Positions 44,490 to 59,400 of a stretch of 64,000 bases of DNA are shown here, in pieces. This stretch comes from Sipunculus nudus (Eukaryota; Annelida; Sipuncula; Golfingiida; Sipunculidae). A program made the position numbers and the translations under genes. The notes under the pieces are model-generated. The model was not told where the DNA came from. It saw only the letters and a list, made by a program, of their open reading frames with translations, and ran no database searches. Position 1 is the first letter of the stretch. The number at the start of each line of letters is the position of its first letter. The stretch lies in contig CM049313.1 in NCBI GenBank assembly GCA_026874595.1, positions 57,123,159 through 57,187,158 on the forward strand, in the 5' to 3' direction.

Positions 44490-47400
44490 GTAAGTTTTTA
44501 TACTGAAATTTTAGTGAAAATCATATCATCACTCAAAAGAGTCAAATGAACTAAATTTGCATGAGTGTTTAGCATATAACTCAACTGTATTTTGACAATT
44601 AACATTTAAGTCCACCCTTGCCTTCAGTTTGCAGGTATTTGCCTCTTTGCTGAAGTGTGTAGACCATTTCTGTGTGTACTAATAAACCAAGTGTGTATGG
44701 ACAAAACTCAAAGACGGAGATAAGTGTAAGTTTTCTCAAAGGAAAAGCAGATAAAAGTACTGGCAATATGACGCATATATGAAAAGTGACTGTCTCTATT
44801 ACAGCCCCAAGGCTGGGCTTTAAACAACTTTTTGGTGCACTTTTACATGCAGGCAAAACATGAGACAGGAAATCTGTCTTAACAGAGAAAGGTATATCAA
44901 ACTGAAAAAAATATAACCAAACCTTCATGAATGTCAACTTAAAATACAGATAGCTTTGATCACCTCTCTTGGCAAACCACTATACAAAAGGAATTTATAG
45001 ATGTTTTGTTACATTCTCTTTCATGACTTGCCACTGTTTTTCACCCTTACTGGTTTGGTTCTGGTGTATTTTGACTTTCAATGGATGACCATATCTATGT
45101 CGCAAGTTTGAAGATAATGCTTTACCATATATTAAATAATATAAAGATTACCTGTGATATTTTAAGGATGTTGCACATGTTATAAATGTTGACAAATATA
45201 TATTTTCTTATATATTTTAGGAATAACTTAATATTTACTTTTTTCAAGTACCTGAGGTCTAATTTACATTTACTGATGACAGTAAATCAAGGTAATCTGT
45301 AACAGTAATCTCCATGCCCTGTTGTCATTTTCTCCTTTTCTTCACTGTGCACTAATTGGATTTTTTTCATCTGCTCAGACTACATATAGGTCTGAAGAAA
45401 AGGAAGGAGAAGAGGAACAGATCTCGCTGTATGAGGCAGCCATGTGTTTGATGGATCAGGTGGATTTTTTTCACTGTATGATTTAGATGCAGGGCTCTTA
45501 AGTGAAAAAAAAATTAGCATTAGAGTTAACAATGACATAATTGTTATGCCCATCTTCCTGGTTCAGGCTGAATTGCTTCATAATTTTGCAACAAATTCCA
45601 ACAATAGTTGTTTATTTTCTGTAAACTTTCAACTTTAAATAGGAGTAGAGTATTTAAATCTTTGATTGAGTTTATTTTAAATGTAAAGTTTTTGTCCAAT
45701 ATACTAGCCTCAGTCTTGCATCAGGATAGTGTGTTGTGTGAGTAAACTGTGCATTTGATGTTGTAGAAGTAAAAGTATTTAATAGCATCGTGCAATTCCC
45801 AATGAAACATCCACTATAGGCACCTCCCAAAGGACCTATCCATGAACTCTATGTGACCTTAATCGCATATTCATTCAATGAATAATCATGAGCAGAGCAG
45901 TTGCAAGCAACCAATCAAGTTACTGTTGGCAATGTAAACAGTCAATCACCAGACAAGCACAAAATTATTTTGGACGACTCTCTCAAACAGAACACATAGA
46001 CTGTACCAGTACCTGTCAGGGCATGTTTTCTGGGATATATTTTATACAGAGGAGAAACTATAATAATTCTAAGAAAAGGGTGGCAGGAGCCATTCCACCG
46101 ACTGCTGAGTGAATAATAATGTCTTACATGGCACATAATTTATATGAGACAAATGATCCAAAATATGGCAAGACACTTCACAATGACTGCGATATATATT
46201 CATCTCCGGAGAATAGAGATATAGCAACTCCAACTGATGAAGTCAGTCAATGGGACGTCATACGTCATCCACCTTTGTGACATCACTATTGTCTTGTAAA
46301 TAGCTCTCACCTCTATTGCCCTGGAAGGCCTTCTGAGTAGGAACATTTTGGGGCTTTTTATCATAATAAGGTTAAAAGGGCAAAGCATATGGGCTGTGGT
46401 GAATAGGTCAATCGAAAACACTTTCCATGTAATAATTAATCCAACACACAGAGACCATAAGGCAGTTGAAAATCAGAGAACAATATAGTATTAAAATGAC
46501 AGAGTGATATTTGATCCATGCAGGTGTGCCAGCTGGCATCAGACCATGCAGAAAACTACTCCTTCCCTGATGAGAATCGTAACAGCAGCACAGACAATGG
46601 TAATGTAGGACAGGCGAGTTGTGATGTGTACTTGTGGGGAAGCAACAGCAGTCACCAGCTAGCTGAAGGAAATCAGGAAAAAGTGCTGCAGCCAAAACAG
46701 GCCTCAGGCCTGCCAGGTGTTCAGTCAGTAAGTACATCAAGCCACAAGTGGTTCAGGTGGGTAAATAAAAAATGCTATAGGGTATTCAGGGTTCCAGTTA
46801 TTAAGTGTTTCACTGGTCTAGGCTGAAAGAGAATTAGAATATCAAGTCACATGGCTTCTAGGGGTCCAGTATGTATAATAAACAAGCTCTATTTTTTCCA
46901 GGGGGTCAGTAGGTGTAACAAGCCACAGAGCTGCCAGCAGTCCAGTGTATTAGAGATACAAGCTACAGGTTTTCATTGGATCCTCTAAGTATAACAAACC
47001 ACAGGGATTCCAATGGTCCAGTAAAGGTATCAAGCTCTAGTTGTGGTCAGTGGTCCAAGCACTAAGAGTTACATGATGGAGGGCTTTATTGGACAAGAAT
47101 TTTCTATATTTGTATCTGTTCCTAGGGACACAGAAGAAGTATGTACCACCAGTATGTTATTATTCACAAGTCTCTCATAATGCCTAGTCACCTATAAAAT
47201 GTTGAGTAATTTATGCCGATCATTGGAACATAGGCATCACAAAATTGGTATCATTGCAACAACCTATTATATGTTTTTTTATGTCGCTTCTAGGTGCAGG
47301 CTCTTGTAATGTGATATTAGTTGTTTTCAGCTGGAAGCTGGTCAGTATTGTACCTTTGCCATCCATGAAGATGGGTCAGTGAGTGCGTTTGGTAAGGGCT

Positions 47401-50400
47401 CGTATGGTCGTCTTGGGCTGGGAGACTCTAACAACCAAGCAACACCAAAGAAACTTTCATTTGATTCTAGTCATGCCATTAAGAAAATCTCATCATCCAA
47501 AGGTTCTGACGGTCATACACTGGCTCTCACTGTGGATGGGGAAGTGTTCTCCTGGGGAGATGGTGTGTACATATTACATTCTCTTGTGTCTGTGTGTTTC
47601 TCCATGTATGACTAAGTGAAATGTTCAAAACCACAAGATGTTTTTTCAGCTATATACTCGTTATGCAGTAGTCACACTATTTCTTCTAAAACTCCTGCTA
47701 AATCACTGTTTTCATTAGCAGCATTTGCTGTGTATCCCCACAAGTCAGTTGGCACTGTGCCTGAAGTATTAAATGTTAAAACCAGCAATAACCCCACTAT
47801 AATAGGGTGGAACATTCTTGGCTCTGTGCCAACTTTCCTGGTGGCTGTACTTAACAAACCTTGCTATTTAAAGCAGTGGATAAGTGTAAGGAGTTGGAGA
47901 ATGAGTGTAAGGTGACCAATGTGAAACAAGTGTAATTAATTATAACTTTCATAATTTAGTTTTGATTAGGCCAAAAAAAAAAATGTTCTGCTTCCAATTA
48001 CATAGACTTTTAAAATAGGGTAAGTAGGTAGGAAATTTTTTTTTTTTACAATTTTTTTTTTTATTTTGGCTTTTCTATATTTTAAAGACCATTCTTAACA
48101 TGACAAAGTCACAAACTAAGCAAAAAGCATAATCACTATAGCTCAGACTGTCAGTAAAGCTGGCTAAAATGAAAGAACATCTCAGATGTAGCACTTTTTG
48201 CTTCCGACATTTAATAATAAAACAAATGATAGCATAACATTTAAAAAACCAACCAAAACCTTCATGAAATGATATATTTTGAGTGAAAAACAACTCAATT
48301 TTTATTACAGAAAGTCCACTCAAACTTTTAATTTAATCACTTAATAATTAAAAGTCATTGTATTCACATTCCCTTGCCAAACATCAATGAAATATCCCTC
48401 AGTAAATTCGAGATATATGACACATTTCATAATAATATTCTTTAAACTCCGTGGTCACCCACTTTGGCCTGGTCGGCATTGGATGCGGGCGCCAAGAAGG
48501 CATGATGGTGTGAAAGTTCACTTTTCTTCTTTAAGCTTTGAACAAAAAGGCATGACCTGTTGAGATGTATATTTAACATAAAACTGGTGATTGCCCATCA
48601 CTTTGAGCAATGAAATATACTATTTAAAAATAAAACGGGAGTCTTATCATTAGCGAGGGGGGTTTCCATGTTGTCAAACCGATCCGCAAGCGCCACTGAT
48701 TCGGCAGCCATTGAACTATACTTAATGCTCCGCACAGGCATGCAGTATCGTACTTAGGTTTCAGGAATAAAAATCACTGTGTGGAGGTTGCCTACAGTTG
48801 GAGGTCTTCGGTCGTGTTCTATATTTAGCATTCGGAACATTGTTGTAGTACATGGTCATCCAAGCTCTCTGGCGAAAGAAACGGACGGATTCCGGCGAGG
48901 TGTTTCGAGTGCTACTTTCTAAGACATGTTGAAATAAAGCAACTAGTGTCTTCAACAGATGCAAGGTGCCGCCACTCTGGACGCCAGAATGGGTCCGTCA
49001 ACAATGTTTACAAATGAAAAAAAATGGCTTCAGGGTTTTAATTAGAGCCCTGCTTGACAAGTGGTGCCCTATAGTGATCACTTTGCAGTGCGTCCTTCCG
49101 TCCTTCTGTAAGTGACACTTTCTTTCGCGCACGATAACTCAACAACAAACTTATGCAGCCTTCCCAAATTCACAGGGATGATTGGTACTTATGAGGGCTC
49201 CAGACCTATTGATTTACACCCCTGTCGGAATTCCAGTATGGCTGCCACGGCCCGATTGCTGAATTTCTTTTGCGCACAACAACTCAACAACAATACACTT
49301 CAGCTTTCCCGAATTCACAGGGATGATTGGTACCTTTGAGGGCTCCAGACCTATTGAATTACAGACCTGTCAGAATTTCAATATGGCCACCACAGCCCGA
49401 TTGCTGATTTTTTTTCGCGCACGATAACTCAACAACAATACACTGCAGCTTTCCCAAATTCACAGGGATGATCGGTACCTATGAGGGCTCCAGACATATT
49501 GAATTACAGACCTGTTGTAATTCCAATATGGCCGCCACAGCCAGATTGCTGATTTTCTTTCATGCGTGATAACAACAACACACTGCAGTTGTAATTCCAG
49601 TATGGCCGCCACAGCCCAATCCCTGATTTTCTTTCAAGCATGGTAACTCAGCAACAACATACTGCATCTTTCCCAAATTTATAGGGATGATTGGTACCTA
49701 TGAGGGCTCCAGACCTTTTGAATTACAGACCTGTAAAAATTCAAATATGGCTGCCACAGCCTGATCCTTGATTTTCTTTTGCAAGCGATAACTCAACAAC
49801 AACCTACTGCAGCTTTCCTAATTTCACAGGGATAATTGGTGACTATGAGGGCTCCAGACCTATTCAATTACAGACTTGCTTAAAATCAAATATGGCCAAC
49901 AGACTACATTCAGGATTTTCTATTGCACACATAATTTCAGACATATCTTCTTTAATATCATTTGATCTAGTAGATTTTTTTCCTCATCCATATGGATAAA
50001 AACCTGTTTCTGTTTGTCATATTTTTCAAATTTAACTTAATTTTTCACCCACATGTAAAATAGTCCAGCACTGTCAGAAATGCGAGCCCTCTGAGGACTA
50101 TTGTCCGACCACATCTAGTTTTTTTTATATAGGGTCGGCGGGGTAGAAATAGGGTCGGTCTGGAACCGTAAGCAGAACATTTATTTTTTTGGCCTTACAG
50201 ATTCCATGCATAATGTAACCCACCTAATAGATTGATCAGACATAATTAAACAAAATTTACAGTATAAATTCCTAAAAATTGTCATATGATAGTACAACAG
50301 CTTACAAAATAATCATAAAGGACTTCTTTAAAAAAGTAAGGACAAGTGATTCTGTGCTTTTACTTATCCCTTAGGCCAGTAATATATATGTACTAGTTTC

Positions 50401-53400
50401 AAGTTAAAAGTATGAGATGTTAATTTTTATTTAGTTTAGACACAGTATGTATCTTAAAAATTTCATTTATTCACCTCATCAGGGGATTATGGGAAGTTGG
50501 GTCATGGTAACAGCACAACTCAAAAGTATCCAAGGCTCATACAGGGAGCTCTGGCTGGAAAGGTAGTTTTTTTTCATTTATTTAGGTGTTAAACATTCAT
50601 GTGCACTGCAAAAATCAGTTGATGAGACAGGCTTCATGTTGAGCTGCAAGTTGCTCATACCTGTTCACTGTGATGAGGACAAACTTGCATATAACAGTTA
50701 AATTAATTAAATATTAAATTAGATGTGGAGTTTATGTTGAATTCTATTTACTCTTGGTAGTGATGTGAAGTTCTAATGCTTGCATGTACATATTAATATG
50801 TTAACAAAGATAAAAAGTATAGATAAACTTGCAGCATTGAACAGGTAAGTAAGCAATATAAAATGCAGTGTCCAATCAGGTTTTTAAATGAAAAGATATA
50901 TTAAATGTAAGACATGCTTCTTGTTTAAATTTGTCAACCGGATGATTCAGTTAATTCCTGCTATGCATTTTGTGAGATAATACTCAGTAGATTAATTAGA
51001 TATGTATTACAACTGTACACTTTGTGTGTGTATGCAGGTGATAAAGTGTGTATCTGCTGGGTACAGACACAGCGCAGCAGTGACAGAAGATGGGTATTTG
51101 TATACCTGGGGTGAAGGAGATTATGGAAGATTAGGTAATGTACTTCAGTCAGAAACAGCATACTAACTTAGTGATGAAATAAACCAAAAAGGACTTATCA
51201 TAAATTCATAATGTATGAGAATTATATGATTTTTAATAGCTTGAAAATAAAGTTGTCTCCAGGAGTATTTTAAAAATATTAAAAAAAAAGGAATGTTAAA
51301 AAAAATGAAAAGAGAAGATATAAAAACGTGAATGGACTTTTTTTCATAATTTTTAGGTCATGGTGACAGTAATGGAAAGAACATGCCAACCTTGGTCAAA
51401 GATCTGACAGGGGTTGGTCAAGTTGCTTGTGGAAGTTCCCACACGCTGGCTGTGTCACAAGATGGCAGGACAGTTTGGTCATTTGGAGGGGGAGATAATG
51501 GTAAGATAACATAAATAAATAAATAATTGTAGTTATAATATATACAAGCACATGTTATTATTTTGAAATGAAACTGGATTCTTAGCTGTATCTTTATCTT
51601 GAGCATCAGTTATTTTACTTCCCATATTTAACGTTTTTTCCATTGGTTCAGTTTCATATTCACAGTGTCTTCTAAAAGACAGCAGAACCATAGTTAATGA
51701 AGACAGTGTAAATAAAAGTTCTTGATTCTGGTAAAAAAACCCACCCTAAAGGCTAAACTGACATCATTGATTATCAGGGTAAATTAGGGTAATATTTATG
51801 TCATAATCCTTGACCTTGTGTCCTTTTAAATCATTTACTTTAGTATTTCCTGGCACAATATACAATGAACAAGCTTCTTTAACAATCGAAACATTCTCAA
51901 AATAATTCTGTTGTTGTTTATAAGGTTTGGGGCATTTTTTTTATTCAAATGAGGATTATTAGCCAGTAATAGCCAGTATTTGCCACTTTTGAAATACTGA
52001 CCAGGCCGGCTTTAGCCAGTGGTTAAAGCTTAGGCTTGCTCTTACCAGAACCATGAGGGTGATTGGTGGTCTTTAACAGAGTCTTCTTGAAGAAGTTGCA
52101 TGAAACATACAACTTGAAAGCTTGATGAATATACCAAAGAATAAAGGAGAATTGTTGCAGGTTCCTTTGTTGGTGCTGTAATGTAGTTCCTTTGATCATG
52201 AGTATTATATACAGTAACGCCACTTTTGCTTCTCAGTGCTATTTACTATCCAGACTGTTAAGGTGTTTTTTGTGTCTCCGGGTTTGCTAAAAGAGAAGCT
52301 TGATTCTTTTTTAGGTGATACAGTGAAAATACTGCTGTTTACCTTAAGAAAAAAAAAGATCATAAAAAAAAATTTCTGTACCATTTTCTTGCCATAAGAT
52401 AATTTTATATTGTATGAAAATTATAGAGAGTGGGGAAAGAAAAGTAATCTTTTCAAGAAAATTATATTTCGCAATGCATTTAGTGGATTGTTTTTGTTTC
52501 AGGGAAACTGGGACATGGTGACACTAACCGTGTATACAAACCCAAGGTTGTGGAGGCTCTTACTGGGATATACATAAGAAAAATAGCATGTTGTAGCCAG
52601 TCTTCTCTTGCCCTTACATCTAGTGGCCAGGTATGTACTAAAACATATCATATTATTATCATGTTCTGAAGTTTAGATCGAGAAACATACATGCACAAAG
52701 TGTAGTACAGAAAAAGTGCTGTCGACATGCTCTTTTCTTTATGAAGCCATGCAGTTTCAGTTCAACTCAGCTAATCATATTTTTGTGTAATATGTATTAT
52801 GAACATTTTCAAACTTAAAAATGTTAATCACCTCAGCTGGGTGTCTGGATTTGTTAAAATTACTCAAATATTGAAATGCTATCTAGCCTTGAACAGAATA
52901 TGCTCATGATTATATTCCCTACTGTTATTTGTCAACTTCAGTTCTTGTATGGTCATGTAACCTACATGGAGGTAACAAGTTTGTATTATATAGCCAAATA
53001 TTCTATCTGCCTGTTGTTTACAGGTGTATGCCTGGGGCAGTGGGTGCTGTCTAGGATGTGGTTCTGCCGAGTCGACCGCACTGAGACCACAGCTGGTGGA
53101 GGACCTGAAGAACATCCGGGTTCTAGATATTGCTTGCGGTGATGCACACTGTCTTGTGCTGACACATGGTGAGAACACTGGTGTAATTTGATTAGTGAGA
53201 TTTTTTTATACAAGATGCCAGCACTATAATTATTTTTTTAATTCTGATTATACTCCATGACCAGTAACCTATTATTATGTAATATAATATTATAAAATAA
53301 AATATAATATAATATGAACCGTCTTGTGTTCTCCTCTAACTTGCATACTGAAACCTCTTACAGTTAGATGTAATGATATACAAACTGACATCGAGCAGTG

Positions 53401-56400
53401 GCCTAGTATATAAGTTCACCCGATCATGAACAGCTGTTACTTTATGGTCTCTCTCATGGATGTTTTCCCAACATTTTTGGCTCCCATGCTTGTAAATAAT
53501 AATGATAATCATTAAGACTGAAGATGGTTACTTCAGACAATGAAGTGTATGCCTGGGGCAACAACACAATGGGCCAGTGTGGACAGGGACACTGCCAGAG
53601 TCCGCTCACTCGACCCAAGAAGGCCCTGGGCTTGGATGGCATCCCAGTCCACCAGATCACAGCAGGGACATCACACAGCATAGCATGGACTGCCATTCCT
53701 GCCGACAGGTAGTGTGGTACTAATAAATCGGTTATTCTGATGACTGTTTGTGTTTTCTTCATTATTGATCACAGTGAAACCTCTTTAATGTGAGCCCCCT
53801 TGGGATCGACTCGGCCAAAATGCCCACAAATAAAGGTACAATCTAACTATATGGAGGTCATGAACACAACAAAAATTATAAAGAGAAGAATAAAACAGGA
53901 TCGGCAAAAACTGGCCTCTATAAAGGTACCCAGTTTGTGGAGGTTCCCACTAAGAGAGGTTCCTTTGTAAATTGATTATATATTTATATCACAGAGGAGA
54001 ATGTGATACACAGAGAAGTCATACTTTTGGGGATTCTTTCGTTCTGTTAGAAACATAGGGAAGGTGGGACTCAAGGTAGTAACAAATCTCTGTGAGTTTA
54101 CAGTGCCATAACATGAGTCTGTTAATACAGAGTCTTTACAAGATGAGTGATAATGTTTTATGTTATCTGCTAAAGTGAATCAGCAAAAGGCCTAACAATT
54201 ATGAACTATCATAGTGTATCAGTGCCGCCAGAAAGGCTGATGGGTCCTTCAGATGTTTAAATTGTAATAATCAGAGCAGGCACGTGAAATGATCGATTAA
54301 AAATTGAAGATCAGGTGCTATGATCTTGCAATCATCAAACATGATACATGAAATAATCAGTCAATAATTGATCATCAGCTGCCTTTTTATTACACTCAGC
54401 ACACATGATTGAACAGGTATGTCTGTTTGGCCATGTTTCATGAAATCTTGGCCTATCTTTTCCAGACAAGTGGTGGCGTGGCACCGGCCCTTCTGTATAG
54501 ACCTACATGAAGCTACCTTCAGTGTCATCAAGTCATTCCTGGAGAGCTACTGTTGTATCTTCACAAATGATGCTCCTCCCTCACCATTCCCTTCCATACA
54601 GTAAGTAACTTAGTGTATCAGCTGTTCAGAACTTGAAATCAGTAAAAATTGATAGTATGTCATCACTTTTACTTATATATGTTCACATTGCTGACTTATG
54701 TGTCACTCATAATCAAAATCCATGGTATAAGTCTTCAGATTACTTGCAGATTTAATAAATATGATAAAAATTGTTATAATAATGATAGCTTTAATATCAC
54801 ACAGGATTAGCACATGTATTGCTCCATATGTCTGTTGGAATTGCTATATGCAATTGTTCCTCACTCAAAAACATATTAAGGAAAGACTTAAATCCAGACG
54901 TATGCATTTACATTCTTTGCTAAATGATCTGACTGTTGGGACAGGATGATAAAAAGGGAATTTTGTGCAGTGATGTACTCATCCATGTTGATGGAATTAT
55001 CAGCTTAATACTGAAAAACATATGGACTCAAATTGATATTGACCAACCTTTCACAAGCATGTTATTTTGCAAACCCGAGCAATTTTTATTACTAAATTGA
55101 AATTTTAGAGAAAATGTTTGCATCAACAAGAGTCTACACTGACAATAAATGAGTAGGCAAAGTTGTTATGCATTTGATTGTTTTAACACAAACCAGTGCA
55201 GTGTTGCCGTCTCAGCATAATTAGTGAGCAAAATGTGCTTTTATGATTAATGTAGAATAAAATGCAATTTTTGCAGACATAATTTATTTTGCAAATCAAA
55301 AGTGTCCTAAGTACCAATGCAGTTTCTCTTCTGAGATTAAGGCTAGGTAATTTGATGTCTATGTGGACTAGACATTGTATGGTTGGGGTATCTCTTATAT
55401 CCAGGTTTGTCAAAGAAAGATTTCTTCAAAAGTGTTATCTTGGTTTGGTCAAAGAACGATACCTTAAAATATAAACCAAATCCTCATATTGTCTGATATT
55501 TCAAAATGTTTTACTCGTTTCAGGGCACATAATCAGTTCATTGTGCTGTGCCTCAAACTGCTTTCAACTCATCTGTCACTCGCTCAAGCAGCAGGCATGG
55601 CTACTGCCATATTAGGTAGCCAAGCCCCACCCCTCAGGAATATGTTATTCAGACTCATGGACACTGATACTCCAGAATATGTTCAAGAGGTGAAATTTTA
55701 TCTCTCTCTCTTTCTCTTTTTCTCTTTCTGTATATATATATATATACACAGAGTGAAACCCCACAATTACAAGCACCTTTGGGACTGACCAATGTGGTCG
55801 TAATTTTGGGGTGGTTGTGTTTGTGAAATTCTGTGTTACCTGGATCATATATTCTTTGCCAGGAAAGATGGTCTTAATTGTTGGGGTGGTCACAATTGTG
55901 GGGTGGTGGCAAGTCAGGGTTCCACTGTATATTTATGTATGTATATATTGGGGACTTGTAGATTATTTGCCATAAATAGAGAAATGCGTCTGTTGAAGAG
56001 TTCAGACCTCACCTCTTATTTACATTCAGCCACCTCAAACTTCTTATATAAAGAGGTACACAATAAAGATGTAATGATAAAATTAGTTTTATTCTATTAT
56101 AAACAAGAATAAAAAAGAGAATTGTATATAACCATTGGATCAAAGATCTAATGTGGGAGTCATATTTTATAAATATGGACAGTGAACAAAACCTTTGCTA
56201 ATAATCACACTGCATATTAAGGAGCTTGTAAATTCTCTATAAATAAGTCGAATGCTTTGTAATAATGCGCGTAGATATCATATTTTTTTAAAGAAATTAC
56301 TGCAAGTTGTTTTAATATGCTTTAGAAAATGAAAAAAAAATTAATTGCTAATCTAAGTGTGTCTGTTATTGTGGAGTTTATTCTCTTATTTACTTTAATA

Positions 56401-59400
56401 TGATAGATGTTCTGATGTGTGTTGTTTGTGCACCAGGCGGTGAGTGAGACACTGACTATCGGAGCACCAATGCTACTGCCACCTATCAAGGAGAGAATGG
56501 AACTACTTCATTCTTTGTTACCTCAGGGACCGGACCGGTGGAACACCATGTCCAGGGGACAGGTGGGTCATATATAGATGGAGATATAGATATAGATATA
56601 GATATAGATATAGAAATAGTTATAGATATAGATATTTTTTTGTTGCTCTTTTTTTAGTCCACAGCCACATCAGGGTATGTTTGTCATGAACTGCTTTTCA
56701 TACCCTGATCATAGAGTTTATTGTTTTTTTGAGCTGCCAAGTCCTACACAAAGAGTAACAGTACCAGTTCTTGCAAGCTTTGTAGTAGGTTCATGGGGCA
56801 ATATACTCTGGTCCTGATGCATTATAGTACATGGCTAAGAAAAAGTTCCTGTAATGTCAAAAAAAGTGAATGGAGCAGGAACATTGAGGATGCAGTATAT
56901 GACTTTTTGTTTAATTAAGTAGGATATAAAACTGAGTTAAATATGTGTCATACATTATTAGACATCACCTTTCTGTTAGCCCTCAGCCCTTAGGCTGATG
57001 GGCTATTGTCCTCACCCAAGCTGTCCGTCCGTCCGGCGTCCGTTAACTTTTACCTTGTGAGCGGTATATCTTGAAAAGGATTCACCGTCAGATTTTTATT
57101 TCCTCGATAAAGCTGTATATCGACAAAATCTCGGTCAAGTTCGAAGATGGGTGACCTTGACCTATTTTTCTACATTTTAGAGCTGATTATAGAAAAATAC
57201 TTAGATGCTTATTACTCAGGAACCATTTGGTGGATTTTCACAAAACTTACTATGATTATTAGGACTGATAGCCTGTACTTGCTACACAAGTTTGGTGGCG
57301 CCACCTACAATTTCTGATTTTTTATGAATTTTTATCCGATTTTTCAACTTTTACCTTGTGAGCGGGATATCTCTAAAAGGATTCACTGTAGGAATTTTAT
57401 TTTTTCGGTGAAGATGTATATTGACAAAATCTCGGTCAAGTTCGAAGATGGGTGACCTTGACCTATTTTTCTACGTTTTAGAGCTGATTATAGAAAAAAC
57501 ATTTAGAAGCTTATTTTCAGGAACCATTGGGTGGATTTTCACAATACTTACTATGATCATAGGGACTGATGGTCTTTAACTGCTTCACAAGTTTGGGGGC
57601 GCCACCTGCAATTTCTGATTTTTAATGAATTTTTCTTGGATTTTTCAACTTGGGCCTTGTGAGCGGGATATCTCTAAAAGGATTCACAATAGGAATTTTA
57701 TTTCTTTGGTGAAGATATATATTGACAAAATCTCCGTCAAGTTCGAAGATGGGTGACCTTGACCTACTTTCAAGGTCACAGAGCTTATAATAGAATAAAA
57801 CTTAGATGCTTATTTTTCAGGAAGCATTTGGTGGATTGTCATGAATCATGGTACATACCTCTCCCTTTTAAGTTTATAACTGAGACATGTACAGATATAC
57901 ATCCATCTGAGAACAGATATTTAGTACTTGTTACTGTTACCACCTCTAAACACTGTTCTTTTGGCTGAGGGCTTTTGTCAGCTTCTGCTGATATTCTAGT
58001 TCACTTATGTTTTTCAGCGCATGCAGCTTGATATCCTTCTGAACAGTGTACAGGATCACTGCCATGTGGCATCCCTACTTGGTCTTGGTTACCCAGGAGA
58101 TGACCCACGGTTATCTGAAATACTCATGAAGACGATATTGAGGAATTTAGCCTACCATTCAGTGAGTTATCTTGTACATTTATAGCTTCACTCTTAGACA
58201 TATCAGGACTCATGATTTGTCTTGTCTTTGCCAGAGGAAGATAATTTTACAGAAGTTATCATTTCAAAGAGAATATATTTCATGTAATGTTTTGTTTATA
58301 TATGTTGATATAACACACTTAAACCAAGGTGGTAATGGAGTTAGTATAGTTCACTGATCATCCATGAGGGAACAATCTTTCTTATAATTCAGATGTCACC
58401 TTTATCTGATATTTATCTGCAGGAAGAAGCCCTGTCCGGTATAGAAGAGGTCAGACACAAAGACCTGAAGTTAAACAGACTGACCCCTCCCTCCCACCTT
58501 CACTCACTCCTGCTTTCTCTACAGAGACATCTGCTGGCCTACTGCCACATCAACTGTGCAACACCAGAAAGGGTTAGGGAATATTTTCTATGGTGTAATT
58601 TCTAGTGGTTGAAATTGGTTATAAAATCATATTCAACGATGGAAAAATAAAAACAACCAATGATCGATTATTAATTGATTATTTTATGTATGTTCTATAT
58701 TACCTTGAAATCTACTGTATACTAACTACCTAAAATATAAATAGTATTACATGTACATTGGTATCCATAATGAAACCATCAAATCACCTGATTCCAAGGT
58801 GAACAATTGAACGATTATTAGTTGCGCAAACTAGGTTCTGTTTGATGCTGTTCGTTTATTTTGTGTTCATATATATGTGACAGGCTTACATTCTTTGCAT
58901 GTGCAGACATAATTAATTTAACCAAATATGCAAAAGTTCAAGTGATTTAATCGATTTTGAAAGAAAACAATCAATCATCACTTTAATCAATCAGCTGTAT
59001 CAGTTAATATATCCACATTCATATCACCATCAGCACTTATACTGTATAGCACATCCATGTCTACTTGTAAATGAGGAAACAATTTTAAACCAGATTAAGT
59101 TTATCATAAAAAGGGAAGGGCAAGGAAACCAGAAGATAGAATATAATTGACAACAAGAGAACACTTATCTGCCTTTGATTACATAATTGGGTACAAGTTC
59201 ATTCAATATTAAAGAAAACAACCCTTTCTGTAATATTACAACCCCACCAATGGCAATCATTGTCAGTTATCACTTGCTATAACAAGTAAATTTTACAGCT
59301 AATGGTTTCATTGTGTCATGTAAACACTATTTAAGGATATATGGCATCCTCTTGGATGTGACACAGGCCTGCTAGATCAGACACAGTAGTTGGTAACATT

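Noticed and set aside
49123-49930. CRISPR-like array
   Set aside because: Whole 145-bp units are repeated, without short repeats separated by unique spacers, and the host is a eukaryote.
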